Part shown: piece by piece, positions 35,214-43,966 of the stretch
How positions within the stretch are numbered: the stretch's first letter is position 1
Layout of the letters: the number at the start of each line of letters is the position of its first letter
NCBI GenBank assembly: GCA_000716465.1
Contig: JNWL01000006.1
Span: 1 to 64,000 of the forward strand
DNA: 64,000 bases
Source: Streptomyces bikiniensis
Lineage (GTDB): Bacteria; Actinomycetota; Actinomycetes; Streptomycetales; Streptomycetaceae
Reading direction: 5' to 3'
The notes under the pieces: model-generated
Databases searched by the model: none
Told to the model about the DNA's origin: nothing
What the model saw: the letters and a program-made list of their open reading frames with translations, nothing else
Translations under genes and position numbers: made by a program

Positions 35214-36794
35214 TCAGGCCAGGGCGGTTCTCAGCGCGGACCGGGCGACCTCCGGGTCGGCGAGGCCGTGGTACGCGGCCGGGATCCCCCTGTCGACGCC
35301 GAAGTGGTGGTGGACGGCGGTCATCGCGGAGCGGACCGCGTACTCGGCGGTGGAGACGGCGCTCTCGGGGAGCTCCACGAACTGGCCGAGGAAGGCGAAG
35401 TTCACGGCGCCGTCCGGGACGACGAGGGGGCGGTCGGAGGCGGCGCGGCGCTGGAACCGCGCGGTGGCGTAGGGCATCTGGACGGTGGTGACCCGGGTGG
35501 TCTCCCGGACCTCGTCGGCGATGTCGTCGAAGCCGAGGTGGCCGAGGAGTTCGTCCAGGATCTCGGCGCCGGTGCAGTCGCCCATCCGCTTCGGCACGTG
35601 GTCGCCGGGGACGCCGCCGGACAGCGCGTGCCCCCACAGGGTGTACGTGTCCTCCTCCTGGTCGCGGAAGTGGGGCTGGGGCGGCACCGCGACCGAGAGC
35701 AGCCAGCGGGAGTCCTTCCAGGTCATCAGGGCGCCCTCGCCGGGGACGTCACCGGTGTGCTTCTGGATGCGGTCCAGGAGGAGGCTGCCGGTCGTGGTGA
35801 GGGTGAAGGACTCCCGCCCGGTCTCCTCGACGTTCCCGCAGAAGGCGGCGGGACGCCCGAAGTCGGGGGCGTTCCTGGCGATCGACTCCCACAGGCGCCA
35901 GGAGCCGTCCCGTCTGCCGCGGACCAGTTCGGGGACGGTGGTGCTGTCGCCGTAGGCGGTGTCGGCGGCCGTCGAGCCGAGGGTCAGGAAGGCGTAGTCG
36001 TCCTCGCCCAGTTCGATCGTCCCGGCCTCGGTCCCGTCCTTCCGGAGGTGCAGCCGGGAGAGGCGGCGGGCGGCGGGTCCCGAGAAGTCGGCGTCGGCGA
36101 CGGTGGTCCCGAAGTCGGTGCGCACCCCCCGGGCGGTGAGCCATTCCCGGATCGGGCGGACGACGGAGTCGTACGGGTCGTACCTGCCGCGCCGGAGCCC
36201 GGACAGGGTGTGGAGGTGGTCGAACTCCTGGACGAAGGCGAGGAGGTGCCGCTTGAGTTCGACGGCCGAGTGCCAGGGCTGGAAGGCGAAGGTGGTGCGC
36301 CACATGCACCAGAAGTGGGTGGTGAAGAAGTGCGGCCGGAAGAGGTCCTCGACGCTCCGGGCCCCGATCAGCCGCTCGGGCAGGGCGAGCAGCCGGGTCA
36401 GGTCGGCGCGGTCGCGGACGTCCAGGCCGAGCTTCGAGGCGTCGGCGATCGTGCGGTCGCCGTTGATGATCCGGGCCCTGGCGTGCGGGGGGCGTTCGGC
36501 GTCGAAGGCGCGGATCTCCTGCCGTACGGAGACCGCCGGGTCGTCCAGGGTCGGGATCGTCTCCAGGAGGTTCCACAGGCAGACGCAGTGCTCGTCCCCG
36601 AACACCGGGTCGTACCGGACGACGTGTCCGCCCTCGCGCGTCGGGGCGCGGGCGCCGTCCGCGGCCGGCAGCTGTTCCAGGACGCGCACGTTCTCGCCGG
36701 GGACGCCCGCGTCCCGGACGAGGAAGACGGCCGCGGCGAGCGAGGCGAGGCCGCCGCCGACCAGGTGGACCTTGGAGTGCTTCGATGCCGGCAC
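35214..36794 (-). CDS. ohyA: oleate hydratase (MCRA family)
   Basis: FAD-dependent hydratase that adds water to the cis-9 double bond of unsaturated fatty acids to give 10-hydroxy fatty acids. The 526-residue product starts with the nucleotide-binding motif VHLVGGGLASLAAAVFLVRDAG. It contains family phrases such as FFTTHFWCMWRTTFAFQPWHSAVELKRHLL, DSRWLLSVAVPPQPHFRDQ and NFAFLGQFVELPESAVSTAEYAVRSAM. GTG 36794 has CGGAGGTCA upstream; the open frame further upstream is low-complexity. It is 30 bp from the start of the PAS-GAF-SpoIIE gene downstream, so the two may be co-transcribed. A membrane-stress or lipid-detoxification role is inferred from the family. Confidence 0.92.
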   Translation of the reverse strand: MPASKHSKVHLVGGGLASLAAAVFLVRDAGVPGENVRVLEQLPAADGARAPTREGGHVVRYDPVFGDEHCVCLWNLLETIPTLDDPAVSVRQEIRAFDAERPPHARARIINGDRTIADASKLGLDVRDRADLTRLLALPERLIGARSVEDLFRPHFFTTHFWCMWRTTFAFQPWHSAVELKRHLLAFVQEFDHLHTLSGLRRGRYDPYDSVVRPIREWLTARGVRTDFGTTVADADFSGPAARRLSRLHLRKDGTEAGTIELGEDDYAFLTLGSTAADTAYGDSTTVPELVRGRRDGSWRLWESIARNAPDFGRPAAFCGNVEETGRESFTLTTTGSLLLDRIQKHTGDVPGEGALMTWKDSRWLLSVAVPPQPHFRDQEEDTYTLWGHALSGGVPGDHVPKRMGDCTGAEILDELLGHLGFDDIADEVRETTRVTTVQMPYATARFQRRAASDRPLVVPDGAVNFAFLGQFVELPESAVSTAEYAVRSAMTAVHHHFGVDRGIPAAYHGLADPEVARSALRTALA

Positions 36795-36924
36795 GGGCTG
36801 ACCTCCGGTTTCGGTGGACGGACGCGACGCGGGCGGTCGGGCGGTCGGGCGCGGCCCCGGTGTCGACCCTCGCGCGGGCCGGTGGGGCGGGCGAGGCGGC
36901 GGGGGCCGTACGGGTGAGGGGGGA

Positions 36925-36968
36925 CGTCCCTCGTCCCGCCGCACGCGCGTGCGGCGGGACGAGGGACG
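36925..36968 (-). terminator. perfect 44-bp palindrome, terminator
   Basis: CGTCCCTCGTCCCGCCGCAC, then GCGC, then the exact complement. It lies 27 bp after the GH16 stop on the minus strand and ends the uptake/glycosidase operon. Confidence 0.85.
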
Positions 36969-36994
36969 GGGTCACGGGGGCGGGGACGCGCCGG

Positions 36995-38422
36995 CTACGA
37001 CGCCGGGACGGTGTCCTCGAAGGCGGTGCCCGCCGAGCGGTAGGCGGCGACCTTGGCGGCCACCTGCGCCGGGGTCAGGACCTGGTCCTTGACGTGCAGG
37101 ACGTAGTCGACCTTCTGGTCGTAGGAGCGCGGGGTGGTCGAGGTCTGGCCGGCCAGGTCGATCAGCCACTGGTTGAAGTTGATCGACATCGGGCGCTCGG
37201 GCAGGTAGCGGGCGTCGTGGCGGCCGAACTCCTGGCCGTCGACGTAGTACACGATGCTGTCGCCGTCGATGGTCAGGACGAGGTCGTGCCAGCCGGCGTA
37301 GCTCGCCCGGACCTCGGAGTGCTGGTTGACGGCCTCCCAGGGGTCGGGCCGGTAGGTCTCCCACGAGGTGGTGTAGAGGATGTTGGCGGGCTCGCCCCAG
37401 CCGCCGTTGGGCAGGTACTCGAAGTCGTACTCGGCGTAGTCGTCGGCCATCGGGGCCTTGAGGTCGTTGATGGTGAAGAAGGTCTGGACGACCCGGTCGC
37501 CGTCGGGACCCGACACGGGGGCGTCGGAGAAGCGGACCCGGGCGGCGTAGGTGCCGTTCCTGAACTTGGTGGCCTTCGTCAGGACCTCGGTGTGCCGGGT
37601 GGACTCGCCGGTCCCGGCGGTGGAGGTCCGCAGGTTCATGATCGAGTTGGTGCCCTCCTTGGCGAAGGTGACGTTCTCGGGCGCCCAGGTGGCGCCGGGC
37701 ACGCCGGGGCCGCCCGCGTTGGAGCGGACGCTCCAGCCGTGGGCGCCGATCGCCGGGTCGGTGTGCCCGGTGTAGTCGAAGTCGTCGAAGAGCGCGGCGC
37801 CGGTGGGCGGCGGGGTGGTCGGGCCGGTCGGCGTGGGGGTCGGGGTGGGCTCGTTGCCCGCCGGGGCGGTGCCCCAGACCGGGACGCCGCCGACGGTCGC
37901 GGTGACCTTGGTCCAGTCGGCGTACGCGGTCTGCGCCGGGCCGAAGGAGTAGTCGTCGCTCTGGTTCAGCGGCTGCCAGTTGGAGCGGTGGAAGCGCAGC
38001 TGCATGTCGCCGGTGTCCGCGCCGGGGGCGAGGGTGCCGGCCCCGGCGGTGAAGCCGACCTCCAGGTAGCGGTCGGCGGTCGCGGTGGGGTTGGCCAGGG
38101 TCCCGAAGGTGCCGGTGATGTGGGCGCAGCCCTTCACGGCCCAGGAGCAGGCGTAGGTGTACGAGGCTCCCGCGTCGGCCTTGAAGTAGTAGCGGACCTT
38201 GACCTGGCTGAGCGGGACGCCGGTCGTCCCGGTGTTGACCACCTTGAGCCAGGGCTCGGCCTGGTCGCTCCCGGTGGCGCTCTGGCGGTACCGGACGGTG
38301 ACGGCCTCGCCGGCGGCGGCGGCCGGGAGGGCGGTGAGGGCGGTGGCGCCGAGCCCGGTCACGGCGGCGACGGCGAGCGCGGCGCGGAGGCGCACGGTGC
38401 GCGTCCTGGTCTGGTCGCTCAT
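36995..38422 (-). CDS. secreted GH16 beta-glycosidase with N-terminal carbohydrate-binding module
   Basis: 475 residues, secreted. The signal peptide has RTRTVRLRAALAVAAVTGLG then AALPAAAAG-type cleavage near residue 37. Residues about 38-190 look like a family 3 cellulose-binding module (WLKVVNTGTTGVPLSQVKVRYYF, VGFTAGAGTL, LRFHRSNWQPLNQSDDYSF). A Thr/Pro linker precedes a GH16-type jelly-roll (about 215-475) with the catalytic E-x-D-x-E motif at Glu331-Asp333-Glu335 (AEYDFEYL). Likely substrates are beta-glucans or related fungal-wall polymers bound through the module. It is the last gene of the uptake operon, 23 bp after GH20; GAGGAGAGGAA precedes ATG 38422. Confidence 0.86.
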   Translation of the reverse strand: MSDQTRTRTVRLRAALAVAAVTGLGATALTALPAAAAGEAVTVRYRQSATGSDQAEPWLKVVNTGTTGVPLSQVKVRYYFKADAGASYTYACSWAVKGCAHITGTFGTLANPTATADRYLEVGFTAGAGTLAPGADTGDMQLRFHRSNWQPLNQSDDYSFGPAQTAYADWTKVTATVGGVPVWGTAPAGNEPTPTPTPTGPTTPPPTGAALFDDFDYTGHTDPAIGAHGWSVRSNAGGPGVPGATWAPENVTFAKEGTNSIMNLRTSTAGTGESTRHTEVLTKATKFRNGTYAARVRFSDAPVSGPDGDRVVQTFFTINDLKAPMADDYAEYDFEYLPNGGWGEPANILYTTSWETYRPDPWEAVNQHSEVRASYAGWHDLVLTIDGDSIVYYVDGQEFGRHDARYLPERPMSINFNQWLIDLAGQTSTTPRSYDQKVDYVLHVKDQVLTPAQVAAKVAAYRSAGTAFEDTVPAS

Positions 38423-38445
38423 GGGGGTTCCTCTCCTCGGAGGTG

Positions 38446-39945
38446 TCAGGGGCGGGGGACGGGGGGTGCGGTGGTGGAGAGACGGCGCGGCACCCCGAGG
38501 GCGTCGAGCCGGGTCCTGTGGTGGCGCAGGCGCTCCTGGAAGCCGGGCCAGTCGTGGCGGCCGGTCCAGACGACCTCCGCGAGGGCGCAGAGCCGGGGGA
38601 AGGTGAGGTACTCGGCGTGCGCGGCGGTGGGGACGTACTCGGTCCACAGCTGGACCTGGGAGCCGAGGACCCGGGCGGCCTCCTCGGGGGTCCAGTCGGC
38701 CGGCGCCGGGTCGTTGCCGTGGACGGTCCGCAGGTCGACCACCTCGCCGGCCTGGCCGGGCGGCTCGGCGGGGCTGGTGGACTGGGGGTAGTCGAGGTAG
38801 GTGGTGCGGTGGGGCGCCATGACGACCCGGTGTCCGCGGCGGACGGCGGTGCGGCCGTGGTCGGAGTCGCGCCAGGGCATGACGGTGAAGTACGGCGGGA
38901 GGTCCGCGCCGTTCTCGGTCCAGCTGAGCGGGCGGCGCCCGGCCCGCAGAAGGTGCTCCCCGATGCGTCCCATGAACCAGCCGTGCAGGGCGTCGGGTCC
39001 GGGGAGGCCTTCCTCGGCGACCCGCCGGAGGGCGTCCGGGGAGGTGTGCCACTCGGTGGTGGGGCACTCCTCGCCGCCGATGTGGACGTACGGGGAGGGG
39101 AAGACGTCCATCACCTCGTCCAGGACCGTGCGGCAGAAGTCCAGGGCGGTGTCGTGGACGCCGAGGATGGTGTCGCAGACGCCCCACCGGTCCCACACGT
39201 CATAGGTGCGGCCCGGGGTGTTGCCCAGTTCGGGGTGGGCGGCGAGGGCGGCGCGGACGTGGCCCGGCATCTCGATCTCGGGCACGACGGTGATGCCGCG
39301 CTCCGCCGCGTAGGCCACGAGTCCGGTGAGTTCGGCGCGGGTGTAGGCGCCGCCGTGGGGTTCTCCGCCGACCTCGGTGAGGCGGGGCAGGGCGGGGACC
39401 GGCATGCGCCAGCCCTGGTCGTCGGTGAGGTGGAGGTGGAGGACGTTGAGCTTGTGGAGGGCGAGGAGGTCGACGTACCGGCGCAGGTAGGAGACGGGGC
39501 GGAAGCGGCGGGCGACGTCGAGCATGGAGCCGCGCCAGGGGAAGCGGGGGGTGTCGGTGACCTGCACGCAGGGGACGGTCCACGCGACGCCGGCGACGGG
39601 CCCGTCGGCGAGGGCTTCGACGGGCAGCAGCTGGCGGAGCGTCTGGACGCCGGCGAGGAGGCCCCGGAGGCCGGCGGCCCGGAGCAGGACGCCCCCGGTG
39701 CCGACGGTGAGGCCGTAGCCCTCCTCGCCGAGGCCGGTGAGGGCGGGGTCGAGGGCGAGGACCACGGAGCCGTCCGGGCGGGCGGGCAGCGGCAGGCCGG
39801 TGGCCGGGCCGATCAGGGTGCGCAGCAGCCGGGCGGCGCCCTCGGCGCCGGGGGTGACCTTGAGGGCGGTCGCGGCGTCGAAGGTGAAGCGGCCGGGCAG
39901 CGGCGAGAGGTGGGTGGGGTCGGGGACGAGGCGGGGCAGGGGCAT
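38446..39945 (-). CDS. GH20 beta-N-acetylhexosaminidase, intracellular
   Basis: 499 residues without a signal peptide, so it probably cleaves imported oligosaccharides. A GH20b-like N-terminal domain (about 1-135) leads to the catalytic barrel: FPWRGSMLDVARRF, LHKLNVLHLHLTDDQGWRM, and VVPEIEMPGH. The acid/base motif is YVHIGGEECPTTEW. The second of the paired acids (Glu293) is present, but the usual Asp before it is Glu292. The C-terminal half has WTEYVPTAAHAEYLTFPRLCALAEVVW. It lies 9 bp downstream of a permease gene with little ribosome site of its own. The order binding protein-permease-permease-hexosaminidase is that of the chitobiose DasABC-DasD locus. Confidence 0.9.
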   Translation of the reverse strand: MPLPRLVPDPTHLSPLPGRFTFDAATALKVTPGAEGAARLLRTLIGPATGLPLPARPDGSVVLALDPALTGLGEEGYGLTVGTGGVLLRAAGLRGLLAGVQTLRQLLPVEALADGPVAGVAWTVPCVQVTDTPRFPWRGSMLDVARRFRPVSYLRRYVDLLALHKLNVLHLHLTDDQGWRMPVPALPRLTEVGGEPHGGAYTRAELTGLVAYAAERGITVVPEIEMPGHVRAALAAHPELGNTPGRTYDVWDRWGVCDTILGVHDTALDFCRTVLDEVMDVFPSPYVHIGGEECPTTEWHTSPDALRRVAEEGLPGPDALHGWFMGRIGEHLLRAGRRPLSWTENGADLPPYFTVMPWRDSDHGRTAVRRGHRVVMAPHRTTYLDYPQSTSPAEPPGQAGEVVDLRTVHGNDPAPADWTPEEAARVLGSQVQLWTEYVPTAAHAEYLTFPRLCALAEVVWTGRHDWPGFQERLRHHRTRLDALGVPRRLSTTAPPVPRP

Positions 39946-39954
39946 CGCGGTGCG

Positions 39955-40806
39955 TTATCCCTTCACGGCTCCGCCGGTCATTCCGGCGGCGACCCGGCCC
40001 TGCAGGACCAGGAAGAGGACGAGGACGGGCAGGGCGAAGAGCGTGGAGGCGGCCATGGTGGCGCCCCAGTCGGTGCCGAAGACGTTGGAGAAGGACGAGA
40101 GCCAGACGGGCAGGGTGCGGTCGTCCTGGTTCTTGATGATGAGCATGTTGGCGAAGGCGAACTCGTTCCAGGCGGTGATGAATCCGAAGAGCGAGGTCGC
40201 GAGGAGGCCGGGGGCGAGGAGCGGGAGGGTCACCCGGCGGAAGGCGGCGGCCCGGGTGCAGCCGTCGACCTGCGCGGCCTCCTCCAGCTCGGCCGGGACG
40301 CCGGCCAGGAAGGAGCGGAGGGTGACGACGGTGAAGGGCAGGGTGATCATGAAGTAGATCAGGCTGAGGGTGGGGAGCCGGTCGAGCAGGTCGGCGTCCC
40401 GGGCGATGACGTACATCGGGATGAGCAGCGCCTCCCAGGGCGCCATCTGGGCGACGAACACCATGAGGAGGAAGGCGCGCCGGCCGCGCCAGCGCATCCG
40501 GGCGACGGCGAAGGCGGCGGCGAGGGCCACCACGAGGGCGAGCAGGACGCAACCGGCGGTCACGAGCAGGCTGTTGCGCCAGAAGGTCCAGAAGCCGTCC
40601 GCCGCGACGGCGCGCTCGAAGTGCTCCAGGGTGACGGAGAGGGGCAGGAAGCCGGGGGTCTCGGACTGGATGTCGCGGGTGGGCCGGAAGGCGGTGAGGA
40701 CCATCCAGTACACCGGGAAGACGGCCGCGAGGAAGGTGATCGCGGCGGCGGCGTTCAGGGGGAGCCGACGCAGGGCGCGGGGGGTCACCCGTCGTGCGGG
40801 GGTCAC
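39955..40806 (-). CDS. carbohydrate ABC transporter permease (MalG/DasC type)
   Basis: 283 residues, six membrane helices. The EAA loop reads ELEEAAQVDGCTRAAAFRRVTLPLLAPG, the contact site for the ATPase. It ends in TLFALPVLVLFLVLQGRVAAGMTGGAVKG, typical of the MalG type. GTG 40806 has CAGGAGG upstream and overlaps the stop of the other permease (GTGA). No ATPase gene is present, so the shared MsiK-type ATPase of Streptomyces probably energises it. Confidence 0.92.
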   Translation of the reverse strand: MTPARRVTPRALRRLPLNAAAAITFLAAVFPVYWMVLTAFRPTRDIQSETPGFLPLSVTLEHFERAVAADGFWTFWRNSLLVTAGCVLLALVVALAAAFAVARMRWRGRRAFLLMVFVAQMAPWEALLIPMYVIARDADLLDRLPTLSLIYFMITLPFTVVTLRSFLAGVPAELEEAAQVDGCTRAAAFRRVTLPLLAPGLLATSLFGFITAWNEFAFANMLIIKNQDDRTLPVWLSSFSNVFGTDWGATMAASTLFALPVLVLFLVLQGRVAAGMTGGAVKG

Positions 40807-41702
40807 CGGTCGGCCTCCTGTCGGAGCAGCTGGCGGAAGTAGGCGATCAGGACGGCCACGAGGAGGAGGACGGTGAGGGTGGAGACGGCCGCCCCGAGGT
40901 CGTAGCGGTGCAGGGACTGGGCCACCCGGTAGGCGTAGACCGGCAGGGTGGTCGTCGCGTCGCCGGGGCCGCCCTTGGTGACGGCCCAGATCTGGGCGAA
41001 GCAGCGGAAGACCCAGATGACTTCGAGGCAGAGGACCAGGCCGAAGACCGGCCGCAGGAGGGGCAGGGTGACCGAGCGGAAGATCCGCCCGGCGCCGGCC
41101 CCGTCGAGCCGGGCCGACTCGTACAGCTCGGCGGGGACGGTCAGGAGCGCCGAGTGCAGGGTGATGGCGACGAAGGGGACCGACTGCCAGACCACGAGCA
41201 GGACCAGGACGGTGAACGCGGCGGGGCCGTCGGCCAGCCACGAGTACCCCTCGAAGGACTCGAAACCGAGGCGGACGAGCACCCAGTTGACCACGCCCGT
41301 GCGGGAGGCGAAGAGCCACTGGAAGACGGTCGTGGTGGCGATGACCGGGCTGGCCCAGGCGAGGACGAGCCCGCTGGTCACCAGGACGCGCATGCGGCGG
41401 CCGAGCCGCTGCGTCATCAGGGCGACCAGGGTGCCGATGACCATGATCAGGACGACGTTGACCAGGGTCCACCAGAAGGTGCGCCGGACGACCTCCCAGA
41501 AGACGGGGTCGGCCAGGACGGTCCGGTAGTTGTCGAACCCCGTGAACCCGGCGCCGCCGCGGATCAGTTCCCCCATGCCGTACTCCTGGAAGGAGATCAG
41601 CAGGTTGCGCACGAGGGGGTAGCCGAGGAGGAGGACGCCGCCGAGGACGGTCGGGGCGACGAGGAGGTAGGGCCACAGGGCGGGCCCGTGGGGGCGTCTC
41701 AC
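40803..41702 (-). CDS. carbohydrate ABC transporter permease (MalF/DasB type)
   Basis: 299 residues, six membrane helices. LLVAPTVLGGVLLLGYPLV is the first, and the EAA loop reads ELYESARLDGAGAGRIFRSVTLPLLRP. WAVTKGGPGDATTTLPVYAYR is a family-typical stretch. GTG 41702 overlaps the binding-protein stop (GTGA). It forms a heterodimer with the downstream permease. Confidence 0.92.
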   Translation of the reverse strand: MRRPHGPALWPYLLVAPTVLGGVLLLGYPLVRNLLISFQEYGMGELIRGGAGFTGFDNYRTVLADPVFWEVVRRTFWWTLVNVVLIMVIGTLVALMTQRLGRRMRVLVTSGLVLAWASPVIATTTVFQWLFASRTGVVNWVLVRLGFESFEGYSWLADGPAAFTVLVLLVVWQSVPFVAITLHSALLTVPAELYESARLDGAGAGRIFRSVTLPLLRPVFGLVLCLEVIWVFRCFAQIWAVTKGGPGDATTTLPVYAYRVAQSLHRYDLGAAVSTLTVLLLVAVLIAYFRQLLRQEADR

Positions 41703-42955
41703 GAGCCGAGGGTCCTGGTGATGCTCTCGGACGCGGTGCGCGCCGCGGCGGCGGGGTCGGTGCCGGTGAGCACGGCGGTCATGTACTGCTTGATCGGGTT
41801 GGTGGCCTCGACGGCCGCCCACTGCGGGGAGTTGGGGGTGGCCCGGCCCTGTGCGGCGCCGGCGGCCATGACGGCCGTGCCCTCGTCGTCCTGGACGGCC
41901 CGGGCGAGGGAGGTGCGGTTGGGGACGTAGCTCATCGTCCTGGCCATGTCCGTCTGCCACTTCTCGCCGGCCAGCGCCTTGACCACCTCGTAGGCGGCGT
42001 CGGGGTGGGCGGAGGCCTCGGGGACGATGAGGTCGGAGCCGCCGGTGAAGACCGCGCCGGGCTTGTCGGCCGTGCGGCCGGGGACGGGGAAGAAGCCGAG
42101 CCTGCCCTTGAGGGCGGGGTTGATCTCCTCGACGATCTTCGCGCCGCCGGGGACGGCGATGATCTGGGCGACGTCGCTTCTGGCGAAGACCTCGGCCTGC
42201 GGGGGCTTGGACTCGTCGGCGTCCTCGGGACCCTTTCCGAGGGCCTGGAGCTTGCGGTAGAAGTCCATGCCGGCGAGGGCCTGCGGGGTGTCGAGCGCGC
42301 CCTTCCACTTCCCGCCCTCCCGGACGGCGAGGTCGCCGCCGGCCTCCCAGACGAAGCCGGAGAGGGTGTACCAGTTCTGGCCGGGGAGGTAGATGCCCTG
42401 GACCTTCCCCTTGTTGAGCTTCGCGGTGACGGCGAGCCATTCGTCCTGGGTCTTCGGCGGGGTGACGCCGGCCGCGGCGAAGAGGTCCTTGTGGTAGATC
42501 ACGACGCGGTTGGCCGCGTACCAGGGGATGCCGTACTGCTTGCCGTCGACCTTCCCGGGCTCGGCGAGGCCGGGGACCCAGTCGGCGCCGTTCAGTTCGG
42601 CGACCTTGTCGCCGAGGTCGCGGACGCCGCCGCTGGCCGCGTACTGGGCGACCTGGGTGTTGCCGACCTCGATGACGTCCGGGGCGTCCTTGCTGGCGAG
42701 GGCGGCCGTGACCTTCTCGCCGATGCCGTCCCACTCCTGGATCTGGATGTCGAGGTCGATGTCCCGGTGCTCCGCCTCGAAGCCGGCGCGGAAGCGGTCG
42801 AGGAAGGCGTCGGTGACGCTGTCCTTCATGATCCAGACGGTGACCTTCTCCGGTCCTCCGGAGGCCTTCGGATCGTCCGAGCCGCCACAGGCCGTGGCGG
42901 CGAGCACGACGGCCGCCGCGAGGGCGGCGGTTCTGCCGAGGGGACGGATGTTCAC
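41699..42955 (-). CDS. sugar ABC transporter substrate-binding lipoprotein
   Basis: About 418 residues. A lipoprotein signal peptide (TAALAAAVVLAATACGG, lipobox LAATAC) anchors it outside the membrane. The mature part is a cluster 1 sugar-binding protein: FRAGFEAEHRDIDLDIQIQEW, DAPDVIEVGNTQVAQYAASG and KQYGIPWYAANRVVIYHKDLF. GTG 42955 has GAGG five bases upstream; a GTG two codons earlier (42961) overlaps that site. The ligand is probably an oligosaccharide released by chitinases or glucanases, judged from the GH20 and GH16 genes of the same operon. Transcription starts from the region with GntR operators. Confidence 0.9.
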   Translation of the reverse strand: MNIRPLGRTAALAAAVVLAATACGGSDDPKASGGPEKVTVWIMKDSVTDAFLDRFRAGFEAEHRDIDLDIQIQEWDGIGEKVTAALASKDAPDVIEVGNTQVAQYAASGGVRDLGDKVAELNGADWVPGLAEPGKVDGKQYGIPWYAANRVVIYHKDLFAAAGVTPPKTQDEWLAVTAKLNKGKVQGIYLPGQNWYTLSGFVWEAGGDLAVREGGKWKGALDTPQALAGMDFYRKLQALGKGPEDADESKPPQAEVFARSDVAQIIAVPGGAKIVEEINPALKGRLGFFPVPGRTADKPGAVFTGGSDLIVPEASAHPDAAYEVVKALAGEKWQTDMARTMSYVPNRTSLARAVQDDEGTAVMAAGAAQGRATPNSPQWAAVEATNPIKQYMTAVLTGTDPAAAARTASESITRTLGS

Positions 42956-42973
42956 GGGCACCTCGCTGCTTGT

Positions 42974-42989
42974 TTGACCAATTGGTCAA
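42974..42989. promoter_or_regulatory. GntR/HutC-type operator palindrome
   Basis: TTGACCAATTGGTCAA is a perfect 16-bp palindrome 13-20 bp before the binding-protein start. A further TGGTCA half follows at 42991-42996. TGGTC/GACCA halves resemble the DasR site. It probably represses the uptake operon. Confidence 0.7.
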
Positions 42990-43102
42990 GTGGTCAGGCG
43001 TGTGAGCAGAAGGTGGCACGGACCGTTCTGGCCGTCAATCCCCCGGAAAACATGTGCCGTTCACTCGACGACAGGTCAAGGCGCCGGGTTACCATCGGAC
43101 TT

Positions 43103-43137
43103 ACCAGTTGACCAGTCAGGATCAACCGATCAGTCAG
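43103..43137. promoter_or_regulatory. direct repeats of ACCAGT upstream of GntR genes
   Basis: ACCAGTTG ACCAGTCA in direct repeat (43103-43118), then ATCAACCG ATCAGTCA. The ACTGGT half-site of DasR sites appears here in direct rather than inverted order. Probable autoregulatory site of the downstream GntR genes. Confidence 0.55.
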
Positions 43138-43164
43138 GGAGAACGGCATGCCAGGGAGAACGGG

Positions 43165-43932
43165 ATGAAGGACGGCTCCTCCAGCGGAGTGCTGAAGCGG
43201 GAGCGGGTACGGGAGCACCTGCTCGGCCTGATCGAGGCGGGCGGTCCGGGCGACCCCATCCCGTCGGAGCGCACCCTCTGCGCCGCCCTCGGCGTCTCCC
43301 GGCCCACCCTGCGCGCGGCCGTCGACGAACTCGTCGCCACGGGCGCGCTCGTACGGGAGCACGGCCGCGGCATGTTCGTGGCGCCCGCCAAGATCGTGCA
43401 GCAACTCGCCCCGGACGAGGCGGCGTTCGCCGTGCCCCGCGCGTCGGGCACCTGGTCCAGCACCGTCCTGGAGTCCGCCACGGTCCGGGCCGGCGCCCGG
43501 ATCGGACGCCGGCTCCGCCTCTCCCCCGCCGCCGAACTGCTCTACGTCGCCCGGCTCCGGCTCGTCGACGGCTCCCCCATGGCCATCGAGCACCTGCACA
43601 TCCCGGCGGCCCTCGTCGGCTCGGCGCTCACCCCGGAGGAGCTGGAGGCGGGCGACCTCTACGACCACCTGCGGGAGCACCACCGGGTCCGGGTCAAGGA
43701 GGCGACCCAGTCGATCGAGCCGACCGTCGTCAGCGAGGACGAGGCCGCGCTCCTGGACGTCCCCGTCCTCTCCCCCGCCCTCCTCATCGAGCGCCTCACC
43801 CTGGACACGGAGGGCCGGCCCGTCGAGTACGTCCACTCGGTCTACCGGGGCGACCGGTACCGCATCGTCTCCCGCCTCGACTTCACCCGCGACGGCGTCG
43901 TGACCTCCTCCACCGAGGGGGATGCATACTGA
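43165..43932 (+). CDS. GntR family regulator with UTRA domain (DasR/HutC-like), copy 1
   Basis: 255 residues. The winged helix-turn-helix is at about 12-80 (IPSERTLCAALGVSRPTLRA, then VDELVATGALVREHGRGMFV). A UTRA effector domain fills about 95-245 (RLRLSPAAELLYVARLRLVDGSPMAIEHLHIP, VYRGDRYRIVSRLDF). Such proteins release DNA when an amino-sugar phosphate binds. ATG 43165 has GGGAGAACGGG upstream. It diverges from the sugar-uptake operon, the same arrangement as dasR next to dasABC. The downstream gene is a close duplicate, 34 bp away. Confidence 0.91.
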   Translation: MKDGSSSGVLKRERVREHLLGLIEAGGPGDPIPSERTLCAALGVSRPTLRAAVDELVATGALVREHGRGMFVAPAKIVQQLAPDEAAFAVPRASGTWSSTVLESATVRAGARIGRRLRLSPAAELLYVARLRLVDGSPMAIEHLHIPAALVGSALTPEELEAGDLYDHLREHHRVRVKEATQSIEPTVVSEDEAALLDVPVLSPALLIERLTLDTEGRPVEYVHSVYRGDRYRIVSRLDFTRDGVVTSSTEGDAY

Positions 43933-43966
43933 CCGGCGGCGGACGGCACGGCGGGGAGGGGCGGGC

